Assembly (NCBI GenBank): GCA_963691705.1
Contig: OY829537.1
Location: 55,962,304-56,026,303 of the forward strand
From: Viola odorata
Lineage: Eukaryota > Streptophyta > Magnoliopsida > Malpighiales > Violaceae
Direction: 5' to 3'
DNA: 64,000 bases
Part shown: piece after piece, positions 11,824 to 21,937 of the stretch
Layout: the number at the start of each line of letters is the position of its first letter
Numbering within the stretch: the first letter of the stretch is position 1
Made by a program: the position numbers and the translations under genes
Notes under the pieces: generated by a model
What the model was told of the DNA's origin: nothing
Database searches by the model: none
What the model saw: only the letters and a program-made list of their open reading frames with translations

Positions 11824-13274
11824 TGATGGGTGTCAAATCCGTCAAAGATAAATATAAATCACAACTTGTTACTAAGAAAAAATAAATTGTAGATAACAGT
11901 AAGAGGTTCGATCCACAAGGAGCTATTGTATGATTTTTGTGAGAACTTGTAATGATTGAAATAACACTTAGGTAAAATCGGGGGTTTTGTATTAAAACTA
12001 AAACGAGAAAGTAAATAAAACAAGTAACTGTCTTGGCCAAGAATGATGTTCTTGGTCAAGATGATAGATTCAGAAATAGAAATCAAATGGGAGAGATATT
12101 CCTAGTAGAGGCTGGCGGCTATGAGACATGAGATACAATCATCGGCGCAGGGGTGTTCATCTTCAATCTACAGAGTTGCTATAGGATCAAGGTACGCTTA
12201 TGATCCATCCTTCCCTCCTCTATTAACACTACCTCAGGTACGCTTACAGATGATGCCTAAACAACCAACACCTTGTTGGTTAAAAGAGTTTACTGAATTG
12301 GCTGATGAACGACTAGGGAAAGACAACTCCAGACTAGTATCCTCGGGCGTCAATCGGGACTGGATCTGATTAATCTTTCTCCCTACCATTTTGTGGACAT
12401 CCGCTAGCGCGTAGGTGTCTACTTCGATTCTCTTAGTCAATAATCCATGGCTAAGAGAAATGACTGTTCTATTGTCTATTCAACACTAAATTGGCCAGAT
12501 CTAATATCAAACAGAAACACGTTAAGAATAATTATGAAATTGATTAAATGCAGATTCAAAGATTGGTAAGATTGGTTAGGTCTCATGCATACTCATGCTT
12601 AAGTGCCTCTACTAAGAAAGATGTACTTAGCTACTCATGATCATAATCGGAAAACAAAATTAAACAATGTATTGAAAATATAATAATCCTTCGTTTGTGA
12701 AGGAGCAAAGTATATATGAAAATGGTGGTCGAAAATCAGAGAGAGAGTTGCCCAACCCGTCATGGCTCTCCTCGTTCCAATCCCTAAGGAAAGTATATAT
12801 AAATCCTTAGAAAATAGCTAATCAGCAAAATTTAAGGAAAATCATATCCTAATCAAATCTAAATTGTATTTGAATTTCTCTCTTCCTCATAAAAAGATCT
12901 AATCAGATCAGAACAGAAGGACACATCTTCCATCCGTCCATGAGTAACGCTCTTAATCGTTAGGGCAGGAAAATTATCTGCCAGCACCTTTTAATCCGCT
13001 GTCTGCGCCAAAGATTTCTCCAAGTGAAGCTTGGCCAAGCAAGTCTATCTTAGTCAAGAGAGATGCTCGTGTCCAGTCTTGGTCAAGAATACAGCCGAGA
13101 ATCTGTTTACTCCAAATCAGCTTAGAATCATGCCTAATTCTCCTCATTTTTGCTCCCTACCTCTCTAAAATTATTTTCTGCAATAATAGAATGATTCACA
13201 GCAAAATAAATAGCATACCATTCAAAATTACAAGAGAATAAGTGGTAAAAATCACTACAATTTGAGCTCAATCA
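11824..13274 (-). mobile_element. Solo LTR of an Athila-type element
   Basis: On the minus strand it starts TGATTGAGCTCAAATTGTAG (13274) and follows the 5' LTR of the Athila element at 38235-39639 along its length. Examples are TTTGAATGGTATGCTATT near the start and the MRQDTQSS/SSIHRVAIG-encoding block that is antisense in 39160-39381. It is flanked by ACGTA (11819-11823) and ACGTG (13275-13279), a 5-bp target duplication with one later change. No internal retrotransposon sequence is present, so unequal LTR recombination removed it. Confidence 0.88.
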
Positions 13275-13724
13275 ACGTGCAGGAATTGTAAAGATAAGAA
13301 CCATAACACTAGGACTTCTCCACTTCCTATGAGGTCTAACATACCACCCTTGAGGAAGAAAAAGAGACAAACACCTACAACAACTCTAAGTACTCCTGCC
13401 AATGATGGTGAACCTGAGCCTGAAGTGTAGGTAAATTTATTTAATCTTTCATATTTGATAACTGTAATATATCAATGTAATATTTTACTTATTTTTTGTT
13501 ATAGAAAAATGATGGGAATGCAAGTGCAAGGACAACTAAGTCAAAAAGCAAGGCAAGTGCAAGGACAACTAGATCTACGATCAAGGAAAGTACTTAAAAT
13601 ACAAGAACTTCAGAAGCAAGATTTTCAAGATATGCTACAGCCGATGGAGCTGCAAGGAACTCCACAACAAGCCAAAGGCCAAAAAAGAGGAAGATATGGA
13701 GACCCGCTGGACTTAGTGGCATGG

Positions 13725-13762
<38 letters not shown>

Positions 13763-13892
13763 ACGGCCACAAACTAGGTCCAGTGCACTTGAACCAGTAC
13801 AACCAGTTCCAACCATATTAAGTACAAGAAGCCAGGCCAAAAATGAAGGGGCAAATATTAAATCAAAGAATCATGTGCATACCAGGAAGTGA
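13275..13892 (+). pseudogene. C-terminal end of the MULE transposase after the solo LTR
   Basis: The first codons continue the frame cut at 11823 and show a CCHC-like knuckle, CRNCKDKNHNTRT, whose last Cys is Ser here. A basic Pro/Thr tail follows. TGTAG then GTAAATTT at 13427-13438 and a T-rich stretch ending TTATAG near 13505 look like an intron, after which a Ser/Thr/Lys-rich tail continues. A run of 37 C bases (13726-13762) interrupts the tail and makes its frame unreliable. Confidence 0.65.
13726..13762. repeat. Run of 37 cytosines
   Basis: A pure C homopolymer inside the tail of the MULE transposase. It would encode polyproline in the + frames and polyglycine on the other strand. Its length in the real genome is uncertain because such runs assemble poorly. 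Confidence 0.95.
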
Positions 13893-14974
13893 ATACCTTG
13901 ATGTAGACATGTTGGACATTTTGTGAATAATTATGATGCTAGATTATAACTTTCGTGTAGTTTGTTGCATATTTTTATGCATATTGGAACAACAGTAGTG
14001 TGCAATTTGTTGCATATTTTTGTACATCTTTGAACAGCAGATATGGGTAATATTTTGCATATTTTGTGGTTATTATAAGGCCAATTGTAGGGAACTTCTG
14101 ATGTAAGGGCAATTCTGATTGCATAATGACATTCTATTGCTGCTTATCAATGAAGAAAGGATTTGTGACACAATTTTTATGTACTTCTGATTGCTTAATG
14201 TACTCAGGTAACTTAAAAATGTCGATACCTCCCCTGAACTATCATTTATGGTTATGCTGGTTTGAAAGATGATGGGAACGCTGGTTTAAAAACTCAAGAA
14301 CAGTTTAGAGATAAAACGTATGAACTAACGAAAAGATTTAGAATTAAGAGAGAACCAAAATGTAATTAAGAGAATCAAAATATAATTAAAAGACAACTAC
14401 AATTTAATTAAAAGTTGCAGATACTCCCACAATGTTCTTGTAGGGAACCACGTCTGTATCCATGCCTGCTCCTTTTGCAAGAAGCATTCTTGGCCCCTGA
14501 GGTGCTTCAGGTCTTCTTCCACATGCTGCTTCTTGAAATGGCAGTTGGTCCCTGCCTCACTAGAGGTGTTGATAACCAACACAACTTCCTCCATAAACTT
14601 CTCTTTCAGAAAATTATTAATCATTTTTAAGATAATTGGACAAAGAAGGAGTAGTAGAAAATGGCGTAAGGAGTAGTAGACAATGTAGTATATTGCATTT
14701 TATTTATAGACCGGGCTGGTGTCCTTTGGCATTCAACAATAGGGTGGATTGGATGACTGTTGGTAATCAACCGTTTGATTATCCAAGACTCTGATGCCTC
14801 TCTGCTTTTCTTCATGTCTTCTGAAGGTAATAAATGCTTGTAATTATTCATTCCATAAAAAGCAATAACAATCTCGAAAAATAAGCAAAACAAAATACAA
14901 TAGTAATATTATAAAAAATTCATACACGAAATCTCTGCAAATTCATACAGAGACAAAATCCCAACTCACCAAAT
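13893..14974. other. MULE spacer, with an internal TIR-like fragment at 14226-14250
   Basis: Mostly noncoding-looking. CCTCCCCTGAACTATCATTT at about 14228 repeats the TIR motif CCTCCCCTGAACTACCATTT in the same orientation as the left TIR. Short frames around 14400-14890 show nothing recognisable. Confidence 0.5.
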
Positions 14975-15590
14975 TCAAACCCTAAAAATTACAATAGTAA
15001 TGAAGAAAAATTGGAGAATGATGGCAAGATATAGGACGATAGATGAACAATTATTTCCATTAGTCAGTGCTTCTGGTTTGCCAGATATTGCAGCAACAAT
15101 CTCCTTCAACTCCTTGCGAATCACCTCGCATTCTTCCTTCATACCATCCCTAATATCATCCTTAATCGCAACCCAGTTATTAATTTCATCCCGACGAACA
15201 TTTGACACAGATCCACTTTGCACATTGCACCATGCCTAGAATCCACACTCACCATTCGTACATTTATAATACAACCTTTCTGGGTTAGGAGTCGATTCTG
15301 ATATCTTAACCACAACTCTTACCCCACACTTTCATAGTCTGTTCTTGAATCGTAGGTACGATTCTGCACCATTTCCTATGCCAGTTCCTGTGGACGAAGT
15401 GAATGAGTGATTGCTTGATGAAGCCACGACGCTGGAGATACAATTTCTTTTGCTGTCGCGACCTCCTTCTAGGATGAACCCCTCAACTTTAAAACCTAGA
15501 ATTACCCTCAATTTTGATGAAATAATCTCTAGGGTTCTTACTGTTGAACCTCTCTTCTCCCATACCGAAAACTTAAATTTGTACAAATGA
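14975..15590 (-). pseudogene. GRF-type zinc-finger protein gene carried by the MULE
   Basis: Read on the minus strand: an N-terminal Ser/Thr-rich lead (about 15580-15340), then a GRF-like finger (about 15330-15215, CGVRVVVKISESTPNPERLY then YKCTNGECGF), a charged probably coiled-coil helix (about 15200-15060, REEIRKELKEI-like), and a hydrophobic C-terminal segment (about 15040-14980, SSIVLYLAIILQFFFITIVIF) that could span a membrane. Two in-frame stops break it, one after the N-terminal part and one after ECGF. Plant genomes hold many repeat-borne GRF plus coiled-coil plus tail-anchor proteins, and this looks like one. It lies convergent to the transposase. The function is unknown. Confidence 0.6.
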
Positions 15591-15722
15591 TTTTTATTAC
15601 AAAAAGAAAAAAATTGCTTTCAATTTATACAACTATGCCTTTCTCTCTCCCACCCATTCATTTTCAGCCAAAATAAAACAAATTAATTTCATATTTTATT
15701 TCATTTTTAACTCCAAGTTGCA

Positions 15723-15887
15723 AAAACCGACTGTCAAGGGTCACAATTAACGGTCTGCTTGTAAAACTAACGGAAAAAGGCAACTTGCGCAAAAATGGTA
15801 GTTCAGGGGAGGCGAAATGCGCATTTTAAAGGACAGGGGAGGTTTCTGCTTTTCGTGATTAGTACAGGGGCCAAAATGCTATTACCC
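15723..15887 (-). repeat. Right TIR of the MULE
   Basis: Inverted counterpart of 8003-8152; read outwards it ends GGGTAATAGCATTTTGGCCC. It retains outer bases that the left TIR has lost. Confidence 0.8.
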
Positions 15888-15888
15888 C

Positions 15889-16476
15889 TTTTATAATTCT
15901 TGCTTAAGTTTCATACATCAACATTTGGGGCTATCTGTGGAGATCGACGATAATCTTTCTTGATTTTCACACATTATAAATCTTTATTCTTGATATGTTG
16001 AATTTTCTGTCTTATAGGGATGCCGCCAAATGACATCACCCCTGGCACCTGTAAGAATCAATCACCACTTTCGCTTGACAAATTTGGTGGAAGAACAAAA
16101 GAAATAAATTAACGTCTTGGGGCGAGTTGACCATCATCCTGAACATATTGTTGTTAGCTAAGATGACTCGAATTATGAATATGAAAATATGGAAGATGCA
16201 AATGATTCCACTCATGATCAAGGCAACCAAATCAACCAAAGGGATGTTGAACGTCTGGTCTGACAACAACTTGCCTGTACTAGAGGATGAGATGATGCTG
16301 GTGATACCATGATCTTATCCACCAAGCCCCCATTTATCCAGGATATAATGATGTGGATACTTCTTAAAGACTTCAAAATGCCTCGCATGGATACTTATAA
16401 TAGCTCTAGTGACCTTTGCGACCACAGTGCCTTCTACCAATCTCAAATGATAATCCACAACTTCCCGGATGCCATA
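15889..16476 (+). mobile_element. Old Tat-type element, left part: LTR tail, PBS and gag start
   Basis: A 35-base LTR tail ends CATCAACA at 15923, followed by TTTGGGGCTATCTGTGG, a PBS typical of plant Tat/Athila elements. A leader follows, then an ATG at 16021. Gag-like coding resumes near 16330 (PFIQDIMMWILLKDFKMPRM then YNSSSDLCDH), as in Tat gag N-terminal regions. Several stops are present. At 16476 it is interrupted by Tat-B and continues at 30864. Confidence 0.75.
16472..16476. repeat. Target-site duplication CCATA (left copy)
   Basis: CCATA immediately precedes the Tat-B LTR; the same five bases follow the other end at 30859-30863. Confidence 0.9.
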
Positions 16477-16965
16477 TGATAAGATCTGGACTTCTGGAAA
16501 GGGGTAGATGAGGAAAATGACCTCCCGGAATCACTGTTCTCGCCGCCCAGTGTACCTGCAAAGCGCCAGAGGGGGTCTCCGGCGTAGACTCTGCGATGCT
16601 TAAGTTAGTGTGAGTGGTTGGAATGGCAGAGTTTTCTCTAGCACTCTTAAGCTTACCTTTTCTCCTCGATCCATGGGGTATTTATAGCCAGGAAATGGGT
16701 GTTATCCGGAGTGGGCCGTTATCTAAGATTGATGACGGCTAGGCCTCTAGTTATCGTTTGGAACTGACCAGGGATGGGATAACGCTGTATAAGAGTATGG
16801 ATATCGAGCGAGACCCCTCCCGTTGCCGTCGACCATCCCTGGGTTTCGAGTGAGAGGACAAGGCGGTGGCTACAGTGATCTTGTCTCTATGACTGCTATA
16901 GTTCTCCAATCCCGGTTATGGGGTACAAAGACGATAACGCCCTTGAAGTCGCTTTATAGTTATCA
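16477..16965 (-). repeat. 3' LTR of Tat-B
   Basis: On the minus strand it starts TGATAACTATAAAG (16965) and ends AGATCTTATCA (16477), 489 bases. A TATTTATAG-like box near 16679-16686 (read on the plus strand as GGTATTTATAGCC) is the likely LTR promoter TATA. The segment corresponding to 30727-30858 is nearly the same in the 5' LTR remnant. Confidence 0.88.
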
Positions 16966-17115
16966 TAAGCCTAACTGAAAACGATCCCGAGTGTTTACCA
17001 AGGGCTACCATTATGTCTTTGCTCTCATCCTTTGACGGCTTTTTCCTTATTCTTCAAGATGATGGTGTGATTCAAATTCCTGATGACATGTTTCCTCTAA
17101 GTGGCCTCTTGGTCC

Positions 17116-17122
17116 TATAAAT
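17116..17122 (+). promoter_or_regulatory. TATA box of antisense gene A (Tat-B)
   Basis: GGTCCTATAAATAGGA, 63 bases before the gene A ATG. The Tat-A copy has GAGCCTATAAATCGGG in the equivalent place. Confidence 0.7.
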
Positions 17123-17184
17123 AGGACTTTCCCTGGACTTTTTCTCTACATTTATTTTGCATTTCTCCTCTCGATATTTTTGTC

Positions 17185-17568
17185 ATGGACGAAGTAACCC
17201 AAAACTTTCTGATCTCTAAGGCTCATACTCTGAAGAGCCTCACTCAAGCTGACATTGGTTTATTGGAGTCCATAGTGACCAAGACTTCTGAAGACGTCTT
17301 GGAGCTTCAAGGGATGCTCAATCCTTTGTTGGCCCGACAAGGTATGGCTTCCATGGAGGATTTCAACCCCCCGGAGAATATGTCGAAGATAGCTGCTTGT
17401 GTCTCTCGTATTCATGTGGCCATCAATATGCTGCAGCACAGGAAGGACTTGCTAGGGTGCTGCTTGAAGGGCATGAGGGCTTCTTCCTCTGAACTGACCT
17501 CCATTGCTGATGCTTTAAGGGAGATTCCCCGTGTGGAGGGGGATGGCGATGCCGGGTCCGCTGCCTGA
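17185..17568 (+). CDS. Antisense gene A of Tat-B
   Basis: An intact 127-residue frame on the strand opposite gag-pol, about 220 bases from the 3' LTR. No known domain is recognised. The sequence is mostly amphipathic helix by composition, with a conserved core LQGMLNPL and a conserved LGCCLKGMRA. By eye about 54% of positions match the 125-residue product at 59187-59564 in Tat-A, whereas the intergenic DNA between these genes is hard to align. This suggests selection on the protein at some time. The ATG follows a TATA box by 63 bases. The function is unknown. Confidence 0.8.
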   Translation: MDEVTQNFLISKAHTLKSLTQADIGLLESIVTKTSEDVLELQGMLNPLLARQGMASMEDFNPPENMSKIAACVSRIHVAINMLQHRKDLLGCCLKGMRASSSELTSIADALREIPRVEGDGDAGSAA

Positions 17569-18080
17569 CTGCTTGTAGCCGCCTTTATGTTTTTTTGCTT
17601 TTGCTCGATATATATGTATGTTTGGGCCGTTTAGGACATAAATAAGGCAGTTTTCGCGTTAACTTACTTGTAATATTTCTCTTGGGATGTGTATATGATA
17701 CGCCGACTATAATTAACATTTTCAGCTTAACTGAAAACAAGCCCGCCATCGGTCGAACTTTCGCGATGTTTGCTTTTCTTAGTCACTGGATCTGGTTGGG
17801 GATGGTAAATATTCTTTTCTTGCATTAACTTCACATTCTATTCCCAATGCTAATTGATTGGGCAGTTTTCTTGGCGCCTCTTAATTAGCACTAATTCCAA
17901 ATAAGCATGGTCAAAGAATCAGATTTTCCCATTATGACTTGTGCTCTCGAGGTGTATTGATTACCATGGCATACGAAAAAGTAGGATCACCTCCTCACCG
18001 TGGCTATTTAATGGATTTTTCTCACTTTACCCTATTCATTTTCTTTTGTTCATTCATCTGCAAAGTCTATTTGAAATACA
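17569..18080 (+). promoter_or_regulatory. Spacer with the gene B promoter
   Basis: No gene. TGGCTATTTAATGG at 18001-18014 is a TATA-like box 70 bases before the gene B ATG; Tat-A has GGCTATTTAAGGG at the matching distance. The remaining sequence is T-rich. Confidence 0.55.
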
Positions 18081-18545
18081 ATGGATGGCTTATACTCCCC
18101 AGAGGCTGCAGAACGTAATTCCCCAAATACTCCTCCTACTTCCCCCGATTCTGACGATCCTTCTCTGCCACGCCTCAAAAGGCAGTTTTCTTGGCGCAGG
18201 GCGCATAAGAAGTCGAAGAAGAAGGCTTCCAGAATATCTGACATTTACCCTGACTCCTCCACTTCTACGGTGCAGGGCAATAATGTGTTGTTTCCTCACC
18301 TCGAGCGTTTTATGTCTGGGAATTCACCTCCAGCTCGTTACGACGGTCCCGAAATCCTAACCCCTGCTAACTGGAGGGACTGGTACATGTATCCTCTGAA
18401 GGGAAAAAGGCCTCTTGAGGCCCATCGACCAGAGCAAGGCAAAGAGGAGATGCCTAATGAATCTTTTTCTTTGTCAGATGAAGAACTGCCACCTCCTGAG
18501 GGAGATGATTATCATTGGCCTTTTGGCTCATTTGATGAGGACTAA
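18081..18545 (+). CDS. Antisense gene B of Tat-B
   Basis: An open frame of 154 residues. An N-terminal Pro/Ser stretch (PNTPPTSPDSDDPS) is followed by a basic patch (RRAHKKSKKKASR, a possible nuclear localisation signal) and an acidic C terminus (LSDEELPPPEGDDYHWPFG). No domain is recognised. The Tat-A copy at 58250-58716 keeps the Pro/Ser start and basic patch but has lost its frame. The short, basic-then-acidic composition could fit a nuclear accessory protein; that is inference only. Confidence 0.65.
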   Translation: MDGLYSPEAAERNSPNTPPTSPDSDDPSLPRLKRQFSWRRAHKKSKKKASRISDIYPDSSTSTVQGNNVLFPHLERFMSGNSPPARYDGPEILTPANWRDWYMYPLKGKRPLEAHRPEQGKEEMPNESFSLSDEELPPPEGDDYHWPFGSFDED

Positions 18546-18850
18546 CACGCGCGTCATGCGCTCTGTAGATGTCGTATGGCTTTTATGCAAATATAGAAAT
18601 GCTTTATATTTTTCTCTTTTCTTGCCACGTTCTCACGTTAACCTTATGATCGTTGGGTCGTTAACGCCAATTGGTTAACTATTTCTTTAATGACCACGTA
18701 ACTATCTTTTTAACCTCCCGTGCTTAAACGTCCCCCTGAGTGATGTAACTGCTCAGCTTTAAATTTTCTTTAATGTTCTTCCACGTGTCATCTTCCGTTC
18801 CCCACATTTTTCATTCTGATAAGTCGTCTGGCCCCCACTGTGATGTTTGA

Positions 18851-18860
18851 CCTTTTAAAA
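18851..18860 (+). promoter_or_regulatory. TATA-like box of antisense gene C (Tat-B)
   Basis: CCTTTTAAAAGG, about 150 bases before the gene C ATG. The Tat-A copy has CCTTTATAAGG about 190 bases before its start. Confidence 0.5.
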
Positions 18861-19004
18861 GGAAACAACTTCTTTCCTCTTACCTTTTTACTCGCATTTC
18901 AAAATTTCCCAACTATCCTCCGCTCAAGCAATCTGTCTGCCATTTTCTTCTCTAAGGTACCTTATTTCATCTTCCTTAGGGTTTTCCCTTGTTGTGTCTT
19001 TACT

Positions 19005-19731
19005 ATGCACCGTACGAGGTCTCAAACAGGCTCTCAAGGGCCCTTAGATTTTGAGATCGAGAACACTGTTAGTGTTTTCTCTTGATAAGACTGTTCTGCG
19101 GCTCGAGCTAGAGAACCACGATATCTCTTTCCCTAGCAGTTACACCATTATGCTTCCAGATAGGAGTATGAGGCTTCATGACAGACTGTGGGGAACCCGC
19201 AGGATGTTGTATTTTAAGATGTTTCTTTATGGCTTTCGCCTCCCTATTCATACTTCAATAGAAAATATGCTGCGCTGATATAAGATTAACCCAGCGCAGA
19301 TAACTCCCCCATCATGGTGCGGTATTTATACTTTTCTTCGCACTTGTGAGATGAAGAATATCTTTATTCCGTCTATCGATTGGCTTTGCAAGTTCTTCAG
19401 CTTCAATTGTCACAACGGTTTGGTCAATATCACTCCAAGGTGGAATGACGCGTATGCCCAGTCGTTCTGGCAGAATTTTTGAGAGTTTGAGGATGTTGTT
19501 GATGACTGGATAAGCGGTTTCTTCATTGTTGAGTTGGCTCTCGGGGTTTAACCATTGCGTTTCCCCTATGGCGCTCGGGGTTTAACCAGGGCATTTTCGA
19601 TATTGACTGGGTGAAACCAGTGGTCTTGTCCAAGAAAGAGTTGGCTCAAGCTGACGCTTTGTTAGAAATGGAGACGCCTTTCCACATTTGAAATTTTGTT
19701 TTGTACAAGCCTCTGTCTGAGTGTGCCGTGG
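19005..19731 (+). pseudogene. Antisense gene C of Tat-B, first exon (broken)
   Basis: Starts MHRTRSQTG; after a frameshift near 19075 it continues with LDKTVLRLELENHDISF, RRMLYFKMFLYGFRLPIHTS, ITPPSWCGIYTFL and NITPRWND. This matches the Tat-A copy (57820-57117) along its length. The P..W / YGFR.P pattern resembles the plant domain annotated as putative gypsy-type transposon (Transposase_28-like); I infer this from memory of the pattern. Several stops (near 19278, 19480 and 19550) make it non-functional. The donor GTGAGT follows at 19732. Confidence 0.7.
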
Positions 19732-19776
19732 GTGAGTCTTCGCGTGCCTCATTTTATTGATATTCCTTTCTTGCAG
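19732..19776 (+). other. Intron of antisense gene C (Tat-B)
   Basis: It begins GTGAGTCTTC and ends TTTCTTGCAG. Tat-A has a GTGAGTTTTT...CGGCAG intron at the same place in the protein. At 45 bases it is unusually short for a plant intron, so part may be deleted. Confidence 0.55.
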
Positions 19777-21284
19777 GAGTCATTGGTGGTCAACCATCTG
19801 GAGGGGATAACGCTCCTCCAAAAGCTTTGCCGCTTCTAGCGATACCATCCCCTACATTTTCTAGGACCCCACTTCATCAGAATGTCCCGCTAAAGAAAAG
19901 AAGGACCGTTGGAGCAATTCCTCAAAGGGAGCGCGGTACTTCCGCTCAAGCTTTGCGTTTTCTTGAAAATTGGTCACCGGTTCGGGGAGGAAAAGTGGGT
20001 TCAGGCTCGTCAATAACTAGGACTAAGACAGTTGTCAACGATTCTGAGGAAATGGATACCGAGGCCGACCTTCGTCCAGCTTCCCGAGCTCAACGAAGAA
20101 AACTCAGAGAGGCAAAGGAGATGCAAGCTGCTGGGGTTTCTTTTGGGAGTCTTGATGAGATTCCTTCCATGAGTGCTGGTATTTCAACGGTAGTCGGTTC
20201 TCCCCGAGTGACCGAAATTCCTCTTGCGCCAATTGACATTCCCCTAGTGGTAAATTCTTCCAAACCAGTCAACTTACCTACAACCACAGTTGAAGTCCCG
20301 TTGACAACGAGTTCACTTCTGTCAGTTGACGTCCTTGATTCTTCTATTTCTTCTTGTATTCCCAACGTGGTGACAACGACCTCAAACTTGGGTGCGTTTC
20401 CTGAACCGTCAACAAGGGCACCTCAGCGGCTATTTTTTACTTCTACTCCTAGAGCTGGGAGTTCTGTTGGGGGTTCTGCTCCTTCTCTCACTGTCAACCT
20501 TTCTTCTCAAGGCCCTGAGGGAGTTCCCTCTCATCAATTAAACTTAATGGGTTTCGAGACTAACGACCTTCGCGCCCTAGGGGTGCCGGATCCCCTCTCG
20601 AGAGATCAGTTGACGGCGACTTTAATAGGCGGGATGATGAGTCTTCCTGAGGATAAAGAAAAGTTCTCACAACTTTCTCCAAGCTCTCAGCACGCGCTCG
20701 TTATGCATGACTCCTTGGCTATCTTTCGCAAAATGTATTATTTTGTCGAGGCTCACGGTAGCAAACTTTAAGATTTATCGAGCACAGCAGGTACTCAAAA
20801 GGTGCAGCTTGACCGTGCGTTGAGTAAGGCGAGGAGGTTGGCATGACTTCAAAATCAAACTCAAAAGGAATTGGATGATTGTCGTGCTAGCCTTGCAAGG
20901 GAAAGATACAAAGGGAAAGCCAAAATTGAGGCCTTGGAGGCGGAGTTGGTAGCGGCAGAGAATAAAAACTCTCTTCTTCACGAAGAGATATTAGCCCAGG
21001 ATGAGGATTTGGCCAAGGTCCTGTTAAAGATAGACTGGTGGAAGAAGAAAACCATGTAGGCCTTTAACACTGGGTTCGCGGACTATTATAACAGTGGTAC
21101 TTTTGATCCTGCTAAGATAGCCGATTATACCTCCGCAAAAATGAATGAAATTGATGGGAGCAAAGAAGGTCTCCTTTCCTCAGGAGAGGAAGAAATCGGC
21201 GATGACAACGATACCGAGGCGCTCCCATTATCAGACGACCTGGATGCTGCAGAAGACGCGGGGATTCCCGCTTCTCCTGTTTAA
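19777..21284 (+). pseudogene. Antisense gene C of Tat-B, second exon (long low-complexity and coiled-coil part)
   Basis: A 314-residue open frame (19827-20771) is rich in Pro/Ser/Thr. It shares with Tat-A the blocks NWSPVRGGK, MDTEADLRPASRAQRRKLR and LRALGVPDPLSRDQ and the final phase before a coiled coil. After a TAA at 20769 the same protein continues in pieces as a coiled coil (about 20870-21055, LEAELVAAENKNSLLHEEIL) and an acidic end (about 21185-21284). Gene C therefore encodes an N-terminal gypsy-type domain, a disordered middle, a coiled coil and an acidic tail. The role is unknown; the coiled coil suggests self-association. Confidence 0.7.
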
Positions 21285-21765
21285 TTGCTTTCCTTTTGTA
21301 TTTCTCCTTAATTCATTAAAATTCAAAACCGTTAGAGTACTTGGCACCATTAGCTTTATAATAACGCATATTTATCTATGTAACGTTATCTTTCCTTTTC
21401 CCATGGGTCTTGATTGATATCGCGTTTATCGCCGATTACGCTTGCTAGTGTCTGCTTGTTATCGTAGCTTTTATTCCACGTCATCAGAATCCTTTCTCAA
21501 TACTTTTGCCAGGGAGCGATCCTGCTTTCCAGAGCATTAAATGCTGAAGATCCCTTCATTAATGTGATTGAGGAAGTCATGATGATTATGCGTACGTGTC
21601 TCTCTTTTGGGGTTGTTGGAGCAGGCGCCTTCTAGAGAGTAGCGAAGGAACGAAGCGTCTTCCCATTCCCAATGGTTACGCTTTCCGCGCGTATCGTTTC
21701 CTTCCTACTCGCCGTTTTCCAGATGTCGATTACCCAACAATCACCTTACTTAACCCTCTTAGGGT
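21285..21765 (+). other. Spacer between antisense genes C and D (Tat-B)
   Basis: No gene is supported. It presumably contains the 3' end of C and upstream sequence of D. Confidence 0.4.
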
Positions 21766-21772
21766 TATAAAA
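21766..21772 (+). promoter_or_regulatory. TATA box of antisense gene D (Tat-B)
   Basis: AGGGTTATAAAAC, 166 bases before the gene D ATG. Tat-A has the identical AGGGTTATAAAAC about 170 bases before its D start. Confidence 0.75.
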
Positions 21773-21937
21773 CATTCTTTATGCTTCTTTCTTCTTCTTT
21801 TTATCTCTTCATTTTCACGCTAGCACCTCAAGAGGCGATTTGTACTTCTTTTATTCTCCTATCTGGGTATTTTGATATTTCTTTTAGAAGGTACACTCTT
21901 TCTTCCCTATTGCTTTCTTCATCTTTTTAATTTCAAT

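Larger units (their letters stand above)
8003..15888 (+). mobile_element. Degenerate Mutator-like element (MULE)
   Basis: Long inverted repeats (8003-8152 and 15723-15887) enclose a plus-strand MULE transposase gene in pieces and a minus-strand GRF zinc-finger gene. Both TIRs share GAACTACCATTTT(T/C)GCGCAAGTTGCC and a CGTTAGTTTTAC-type block. The right TIR extends about 17 bases further (to GGGTAATAGC read outwards) than the left, so the left tip is lost and a 9-bp target duplication cannot be seen. The transposase is also split by a solo LTR at 11824-13274. Confidence 0.85.

Noticed and set aside
13625..13840. Polyglycine frame on the minus strand and polyproline on the plus strand
   Set aside because: Both result from the 37-base C run; composition alone does not support a protein.
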